Below are positions 24,055-30,900 of a stretch of 64,000 nucleotides of DNA, piece after piece. Within the stretch, counting starts at the first letter, position 1, and every line of letters begins with the position of its first letter. Source of the stretch: Breviolum minutum Mf 1.05b.01. Taxonomy: Eukaryota > Sar > Dinophyceae > Suessiales > Symbiodiniaceae. Location: NCBI GenBank assembly GCA_000507305.1, contig DF239562.1, forward strand, positions 62,001 through 126,000, read 5' to 3'. A program made the translations under genes and the position numbers. Below the pieces are notes generated by a model, which was given only the letters and a program-made list of their open reading frames with translations, did no database searches and was not told where the DNA came from.

Positions 24055-25386
24055 ATGCATAGTTCATCTTTCGCACCCTCAATGATTTCTGCTGCGGCCT
24101 TGCGAAGTCGCAGCCGGCCTGCGGATCATCCAGGCCAACAGGCCAATGTGATGCCTCCTCCAGGTTTGCCAGCACCAGCATCCAGTCTTCCAAGCAGTCA
24201 GCAGCTTTTGCAGCAACTAGTTGAATCACAGAACTTGCAGAACCAATTGCTGCAGAAACAGATGGAAGTACTGATGCAACAACAGACAAGCACTTTGACA
24301 GCATACAATAATCCTGAAGAGATGCTAGCCACTTTCGATCCCTCACTGCAGCCTGTTTTGAAAGAATGGTCCCGTGACTACCGTAGTGCCTTACAACAGC
24401 ATGTCACACAGGCAAACTTGCAACAGAAGTATGTTGACATAGCAAGATGCGGTGAACTCCACAAGCAGTTTCAAGATGAAGCCAAGAGAACCTGGCAATG
24501 GCCTCAAGCTTTCAAGGCCAACGTCAAGGAGTTGGCGTCCATTTCTGCTTTGTTAGAAGAAGGCCAGAGTGACATGTTGAAAGAGAGGGCAGATGGCGAG
24601 GAACCATTTGACATTGAAGCAGCCTTTAAAGCAATGAGACGTAGGCATGCTCAAGAATGCCAGGATTTTGTTTTTGCATATCAACGCCAGTGTGCTGCCT
24701 ACTTTGCAGAAAAGACCCATCCGTCCAAGCAGATGATTCTCCTTGAAGATCACTTCCTTGGCTGGTTTCAGAAACATGGTAGTTTTGTTGGTGCACAGGC
24801 AAAAGCTCGTTTGGAAGAACAGTTGAGGATGTTTGCCGAGTTGACTTTTCGAACGGAACATCCCAAAGCCATGTCCAAGCAAGAGAAGGACAAGGAATCC
24901 AAACAGAAAAGGAAAGATGAGCTCACAAAGGCGGAGGCAGAGTTCCGAATGATGGACGTGAACAAACTTTTAGCTATGGCAGTGTTGGAGTTTACGACTC
25001 TGTCAGGCAAAGGTGGAACATCCAGAAATCCACAGCATGTCGTACCAACTACTGGGGCTTTGGCTTTCTTCGTCAAACAACATCCAGACTTGGCGGAGAA
25101 GTACAACATCTCGGTCCGTTCTGCAGTGTCCAAGTCGAAGGCCAAAACACCTGACGAAGATCGTGGTAGATCTGGCACCCGGACATCCAGCAAGAGCCGC
25201 AAGTCCAGCCATTCTTCACGAAGATCCAACAAGTCTTCTGCCAGAAGAGCCCCGAGCAAGGGCAATGACAAGGGCAAAGGCAAAGGCAAGGGCAAAGGAA
25301 AGCAGAGAAAGGGCCGAGGGAAGGCCAAGAGTGCCAGTCCGAAACGTGTGCGCATGAAGACCCCAGCTCCACCAAAGAGGTCTTGA
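24055..25386 (+). CDS. Penelope-like element ORF1
   Basis: Open frame of about 443 codons from the first ATG at 24055, which lies just 28 bp past the end of the pLTR; the frame is open further back to 24007, within the repeat. The N-terminal third has a Gln/Leu-rich helical stretch (SQQLLQQLVESQNLQNQLLQ), likely a coiled coil. The middle is helical and charged. The last 80 residues are very basic with Ser/Arg repeats and a tandem GKGKGKGK tract, suggesting nucleic-acid binding. I recognise no catalytic domain. The frame ends at TGA (25384-25386), followed directly by CTAG and the same frame continuing into the RT ORF. It may encode an RNP/gag-like protein, with part of translation reading through into RT. 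Confidence 0.75.
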   Translation: MHSSSFAPSMISAAALRSRSRPADHPGQQANVMPPPGLPAPASSLPSSQQLLQQLVESQNLQNQLLQKQMEVLMQQQTSTLTAYNNPEEMLATFDPSLQPVLKEWSRDYRSALQQHVTQANLQQKYVDIARCGELHKQFQDEAKRTWQWPQAFKANVKELASISALLEEGQSDMLKERADGEEPFDIEAAFKAMRRRHAQECQDFVFAYQRQCAAYFAEKTHPSKQMILLEDHFLGWFQKHGSFVGAQAKARLEEQLRMFAELTFRTEHPKAMSKQEKDKESKQKRKDELTKAEAEFRMMDVNKLLAMAVLEFTTLSGKGGTSRNPQHVVPTTGALAFFVKQHPDLAEKYNISVRSAVSKSKAKTPDEDRGRSGTRTSSKSRKSSHSSRRSNKSSARRAPSKGNDKGKGKGKGKGKQRKGRGKAKSASPKRVRMKTPAPPKRS

Positions 25387-27249
25387 CTAGCGAAGGCAAG
25401 ACCAAGGCCTCGCAAGCGAAGTTTTTGGAATGAAGACTGGAGCATCGATTTGGACACTTACTTCAGGTTTCGTTTGAGGAAGTTGTCCATTGTACAGCTT
25501 GAACGTCGTTTTTGCATGCCGGTCCACACCATGACTTCGCCCAGTTTTGAGATTCCCACTTGTGTTTTTGCTTTTTTGTCGAAAGGTGGCAAGTTTGTAG
25601 CAGACAGACGTGCCAGCTCAACTGCAGAGATCTTGACAAGCGTCAATGCTTTGGAAAGGGCTTTGCACACAGCTGTGTACTTTGACAGACATGCACCTGA
25701 ACCTACTTTTTTCAAGCGCTGCCGGCTGCGAACTGCCTGGAAGCCCAACGTGGATCCATTCATTGCAGCATATGGCCGGCTGCTGCGAGAAGAGCTCACT
25801 GGATATTCTCCACATGACCTTGTCAAGAACGAAGATTTCATTGACAAGGCTGCTCGCAGATGGCTTTTTGAACATAGGCATGAGATTAGCGTAGTAGATG
25901 CTGACAAGAACCTTGGCGATGTCATTGTGCCGAAGTCCTGGGTCAGACAAGAATGCTTGAGATTATTGAGGGAAGCTTCATCCAAAGTCTCTCGCACAGA
26001 GTTCCTGGAAAACACTGCCAACCTCAAGTTTCTATTGGATAGTTTTTTGCAGCAATCAGTGCATGTGGGCGTGCTATCCAACAAACTTGCAGCGTTTATC
26101 CGAAAGGATTTCAGTTCCAACACTGTTGGCAGATTTAGATTACGTGTGAAGCTTCACAAATCACCCATAGTGGGCAGACCAATCATGAATTTGAGCAAAG
26201 CGTGGGTAGCTCCTTTATCCATTTTCTTGACGGAGGCATTGGCGCCAATCATGCACAGACAACCGCATGTCATCCAGTCATCGCAAGACCTTCTACAGCA
26301 GCTTGGGAGTGGCTGCGTTCCTGCAGGTTTTGCACTGTTCACTTTTGATGTGCGGAATCTTTACCCCAGCATTGATCAGAAACATTTTCTTGCCGTAGTT
26401 GCCGCCAAAGTACGTGGGTTTTGGAGCTCCAAGCCTGGTTTTGGGCCCATGTTAGTCAAACTTATTGAATTTCTGCTTGCAGCTCAGTATGTCGAATTTG
26501 AATCCGACATTTGGTCTGTGCAGAGTGGTTTGCCGACTGGTTTGCAAGCTTCGGTGGTTTTTGCCAACTTATACCTCGCTGCTTTTGATGACTTCTTTGT
26601 CCAGAAGTTTTCCAGAGCCAAGTTGTGGAAGCGATACATCGATGATGCTTTTGCAATTCTTCCTCTGGAGTGTCAACAAGAGTGTCTTCTAGAACTCAAC
26701 TCCTGGCATCCCAACATTGTGTGGGACATGTCCGGCTCAGGTGCAGTGGTGAATTTCCTAGACCTCACTATGACTCTGTGTGAGAAGCATCGTTCCATTT
26801 CTTTTGAGACTTTCCGGAAACCACAAAATGCATATTTGTATCTGCCACGGACCTCGTGCCACCCATCGAGTGTGTTTAAGGCATTGGTGATTGGTGAGAC
26901 CCAACGTCTTCACCGGACAAATCAGAACAATGCTGTAGGTTTTGCCAAGCATTTAGATCTGTTTCTCAACAAGTTGCAAAGCAGAGGCTATTGCCGTGAT
27001 GAGGTGAGACGCATTGCATTGCAAACAGTGAAGAAGCTAGAACAGCCAAGAGTCAAACTGCAGCAACCCCGAAAATTCTTCCTGAAACAGCAGTATAGTT
27101 CTTCTCTTAACAGTTCGGTCATCAAGCACGCTTTGAAAAAGCATGCTTCATTAGTGCAGTCTCGTTTCAGAGCACCTGTGGAAGTGATATTATCCTACAG
27201 CGTGCAATGCAATAATTTCAGGCGCAATTTCAGTTTGAATTGGCGCTGA
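25387..27249 (+). CDS. Penelope-like reverse transcriptase (ORF2, in frame with ORF1)
   Basis: The frame is open from the codon after the ORF1 TGA; the first in-frame ATG is only at 25516. Counting from the TTG at 25450, the RT motifs in order are: LHKSPIVGRPIMN (about 235-247, the K.HK...RPI signature of Penelope RTs), FTFDVRNLYPSID (first catalytic Asp, about 300), SGLPTGLQASVVFANLYL (about 359-376), KRYIDDAFAIL (catalytic Asp pair, about 398-399), VVNFLDLTMTL, and TFRKPQNAYLYLP. All three catalytic Asp are present. After RT there is a basic, helical C-terminus but no recognisable GIY-YIG endonuclease, so this may be an endonuclease-lacking lineage. The stop is 43 bp before the 3' pLTR. The intact frame and matching repeats imply recent mobility. 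Confidence 0.85.
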   Translation, partial: LAKARPRPRKRSFWNEDWSIDLDTYFRFRLRKLSIVQLERRFCMPVHTMTSPSFEIPTCVFAFLSKGGKFVADRRASSTAEILTSVNALERALHTAVYFDRHAPEPTFFKRCRLRTAWKPNVDPFIAAYGRLLREELTGYSPHDLVKNEDFIDKAARRWLFEHRHEISVVDADKNLGDVIVPKSWVRQECLRLLREASSKVSRTEFLENTANLKFLLDSFLQQSVHVGVLSNKLAAFIRKDFSSNTVGRFRLRVKLHKSPIVGRPIMNLSKAWVAPLSIFLTEALAPIMHRQPHVIQSSQDLLQQLGSGCVPAGFALFTFDVRNLYPSIDQKHFLAVVAAKVRGFWSSKPGFGPMLVKLIEFLLAAQYVEFESDIWSVQSGLPTGLQASVVFANLYLAAFDDFFVQKFSRAKLWKRYIDDAFAILPLECQQECLLELNSWHPNIVWDMSGSGAVVNFLDLTMTLCEKHRSISFETFRKPQNAYLYLPRTSCHPSSVFKALVIGETQRLHRTNQNNAVGFAKHLDLFLNKLQSRGYCRDEVRRIALQTVKKLEQPRVKLQQPRKFFLKQQYSSSLNSSVIKHALKKHASLVQSRFRAPVEVILSYSVQCNNFRRNFSLNWR

Positions 27250-27292
27250 CAAATTCAAAGCACAACCAGACGTGGTGGGAGGTGGGCTCTGG

Positions 27293-27499
27293 TTTTTTAT
27301 GCGCAGCAAAACCATGCTGTTTGTGACATGTCCTGCATGCTGATTTGAGCTTGTCGGACAAGTGTCGCATCTTTCGAAGTTCTTTTTGGCTACAAGTACA
27401 ACCTGAACGAGTCCCACAGAGGACGAAACGCGTAGTTACCGTGCTGTAGTCACCAAAAAGGGCTGTGTTCCGGCTTGAGTGTGCCCTTTCAACCGTAGA
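27293..27499 (+). repeat. 3' terminal direct repeat (pLTR) of Penelope-like element
   Basis: Second copy of the 207-bp repeat (see 23821-24027), same orientation, identical by eye. Together with the intact ORFs this argues for a young insertion or recent gene conversion. The sequence after the repeat (CTCGCCAAAATTGGCC) differs from that after the first copy. Confidence 0.85.
27382..27460 (+). ncRNA. Hammerhead-ribozyme-like motif in 3' pLTR
   Basis: Same motif as at 23910-23988, shifted by exactly 3472 bp. Two cleaving copies at either end of a transcript would be able to release a unit-length RNA, as proposed for other Penelope-like elements. That is inference here. Confidence 0.5.
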
Positions 27500-27908
27500 C
27501 TCGCCAAAATTGGCCAAAATTCGACTTCCCTACCCATGGGCTCCATACTTCTTACCCCGAAAAGGATATTTTGTACAGCATGCGGAGGTGCTTCGCCTTC
27601 ACGCGATACAACCACGGCCAACAAGATAGGAACACCTAGGGACCTAGACGTTTCAGCTTCACATGAGTCAAATTGATGAGTCAGAATTGTAGCATAGCTA
27701 CGTGTTTTAACATGATGTTTCATAGAGTATATGAGCTTCATGAGTATATGATTCAAATTACACACGCAAACATCCTTTATTCGGAATATATCATACATAA
27801 ACAGTGGTACTAGTATATGCACGTCATATGTGTACGTATGACTTATGTACATATATCATTCTGAGTATTATGTATATGTGTCGTGTATACATATATATAT
27901 ATACACTA
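27500..27908. other. Spacer between the two retroelements
   Basis: No gene recognised. The right part (27830-27908) is A/T-rich with TATATA/TACATA tracts, the flank of the LINE 3' end. An undetermined base is at 27925, just inside the LINE. Confidence 0.5.
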
Positions 27909-27918
27909 TTTTTTTTTT

Positions 27919-27965
27919 CCGGAGNGGCACTCAGAGTCATATATTCATGACGCAGCCTATTGCAC
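27919..27965 (-). promoter_or_regulatory. Short LINE 3' UTR with hairpin
   Basis: Between the ORF4 stop (TAG, complement of 27966-27968) and the A-tail only about 47 nt remain. They contain GTCAT-6 nt-ATGAC (27936-27951), a 5-bp stem with a 6-base loop. A short 3' hairpin next to an A-tail is the kind of structure many LINE RTs recognise for target-primed reverse transcription. This role is inferred. Confidence 0.4.
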
Positions 27966-30900
27966 CTAATTTGGTTGGGGACCCTCGAAAAAGTCTTGGC
28001 CGTCCTCTTGATCCAAAAGAACAGTCTGATACATTTCCTCAAGATGATTTGAAATGGGAAAGAGAGGATCAGAAGCCAAGGGATCGCAAGCTTGGGCACA
28101 TTCACTGACTTTGAGGGCGATCTGTGAAATCATTCGACATAGGCCTGGAGGATAACGCTTCAAAGGCGCTGTCGCGTACCCGGTGCCCAGTCGTCCCATC
28201 TTCACAGGAGGAGGAAGCACTGCACACGTGCGTCCATCATCGATGACCTTTTGCACCACATATCGAAGCACCAGTGGACAAATGATCATCAATGTTGTAG
28301 GTTTCGGAGATGATCCTCCATAGAAACCTTGTTGCACCAAATGTAGCTGTACCCCTGGATGAAGGAGGAGCAGCTTGGTGGCCTTGAGCCTCCAAATACT
28401 CGGTGGCAATTGATTGTATCTGGTAGAGGAGGCCGAGGGATGTTCCAAAAGGGCGATGTTGCACATGCATGCCTGAGCGGCACACATGAGCAGAGAGAAT
28501 TGGAGCAAGCCATTTCCCACCACCAGCTGTCGAAGCTCTCGCAACCGAAGAGGGGCCTTGCACCACAGGCTATCATCCGAGGCCGTGGAGCGAAGCGGCC
28601 TTGGTCCGGTACGGGTTTCCAGGAACCGCATCCTGGAGACTGACCATGTTTCACATGGCGGTCCCGCCACCAACATGTAGATGAAACCTCGAAGCGCCAT
28701 CGAAAGCCACTGATGTTGTTGTCGAGGGGATAACAAGTTGCACTGACTGGAGTCAAGCACAACATCAACACTGATAGGGCAGAAAACTCCAAGAGATGGT
28801 GCAGGAAGTTGTGCCACAAAGGAATGGAGGTCACCTTCTCTTTTTGTGCCACTAAAAAGATGAACTACGTACAAAAGCCGTGTCGGCATTCTAGACGGCC
28901 CTTGACTGTTCACGTAGAAGAGATTCTCTAGGTCGTTCAGCCAAGAAGTAGGCGGTTTCTTGGCAGGCTTGGGAGCTGGAGATCCCCGAGGTGTAAAGGC
29001 TTCTTGAACCAATTCTGCTAGCGAGGCCAATGTATGAAGTGCATTGGGATTGCTTTGATAGTAGTTGTCCATAGATGCCAAGAGGTGCAAAATCTCGCTA
29101 CGGTGAATAGGGAAGGTCGAGAGCTGCTTGAAGGTGTCCTCAATGTGCTGCCTTGACGTAGTATCCCACGAAATACCCACAAGAATGCGAAGACATGACC
29201 ACATAGCGGAAGTCATAGGCCATCCATCACCACGAGGAGCAACAGGGACCGATGTAGGCAACCAAGTCTTCATAGAATCTATAGGAGTGCGGGCTTGCAC
29301 CTCTTTGCTTCCATAGTACGGTTGGGCATCGAAAAATCCTCGCTGGGCTGCCAAAGTCTGTCTGCAGGGTGCATGCGTTCGAAGATGACGTACCAGACGT
29401 TCTGGTGAGGGGTAAAGCTTTCCACAGGCTTGGCAAGTGGATCCTTCCTGAAGGTGACGGCATGCATTGGTTCTTCCGTGCACCTTAAAGGAGTGGCTTC
29501 CCCAAGCCTTGAAAGATCCAAATTCTTTTCGACAGATCCAACAAACATGGTTCTCCGGCACGTCCTCTTCTTCCTCAAATGCATTTGCCTGGGTAAAGCG
29601 ATTGCGCAAACCAGCTTTGAAAAGGATGTCCAAAAGTTTGCGGTGGAAAATTCTGACATCTGCAAAAACAGTATCCACCATAATGCTATGCGTGGAGACC
29701 CTTTTGAGCAAACCTTTCCAGCGAGGAATGGAGTGCTGTATCAAAGCATGCCATGCCAAAGGATCTTGGTCAGGAGGTGGCAATGTGGTAAGTCCATCAA
29801 TTTGTGCGTAGAGCCATCCAAAGTCTGCCTGCACTGCTCGAAGCCAACTACCTTCTTCCGCAACCAGAGCCCAGAAGAAAGGCGTTCCTCGAGTAAGAAC
29901 TTGCGCAAAGTGACGTAGACGACAAAGCCGTAGAGCATTGAGGGGTGTAGGAAGACCAACCAAAGACATGACCTCATCCTCGGTAAAGTGTCTCACCACC
30001 GGTGCTGGATAAAGACGGCGAAGTAGAAGACGATAGAGCCGCAACACACCCGAATGCCAAATGTGCTGTTCCGACTCTGACAGCTCCGACCAAGTACCAA
30101 TGTTGTAGGTCAGGGACAACCAAACCGTCGCCTTGAAGATAGCCAGACGTGTAGCCAAATTCACCTTGGGGTTGGAAAACACCTTTGGCGCGAGGTCGTT
30201 GAAACTCTGCCGGGCAATACCAAACCGTCTGCGGATTTCGCCTTTCAACCGTCCTCCATGAGAAATAAGTCCACCCAAATGAACGTAGTGCGGGACAACT
30301 CGCAAATGGCTGGCTTCATCAGGGAGGTTCGCCAGGTGAATGGTACTCTGCTGAGGACCATGTAGAAGCTGTTGAACAGCAACCTTTTGAGGTCCCCTGA
30401 GGGACACAACTACCTCCGTTTTTCCTGTTTGAAAATTCGGACGTAGTCCCATAGCAAACAATTCTGAGAAAAGCGCCTCCGCAATCACCTGAATCTGAGG
30501 AATCAACGTCATAGGGGATGGACTAGTGCCGATGCATGCCAGGTCGTCAGCCCATGTGACACAGGCTTTGGAGGTGGTATGCTCACCGAGGGCCGTACAC
30601 AGCCCAACTTCATTGTTCCAGCGTAAAGGTCGGTGAAGGCCAAGGGACGCAATGCGCTCTTCCGAGAGATGTAAAAACTTGCTAAAGGAAACAGTCCATA
30701 GTATGTCCGCTAGGCTGTCCCCCGGCCTAGTGCCGCGAGCCGTTGCAACAATGGAACTGTCATTTTTCAACCTGAACCAAGTGCTGGAGTGGAACTCTCC
30801 TAGAACAGCACGAAGGTGAGGGGGGACTTGAAGGTCTTCCATGGCTGAAGGTTCCTCAAGTTTTTCTGCCACCGCTTGAATATGGCCATCAGGATATCCC

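Noticed and set aside
24768..25457. Minus-strand 229-codon frame opposite ORF1
   Set aside because: Shadow of the basic Lys/Gly/Arg C-terminus of the Penelope ORF1; Leu/Pro-rich, no domain.
23821..27499. LTR retrotransposon interpretation of the 207-bp direct repeats
   Set aside because: There is no protease or integrase, and the RT motifs (K.HK..RPI, YIDD with Penelope-type spacing) are of the Penelope type.
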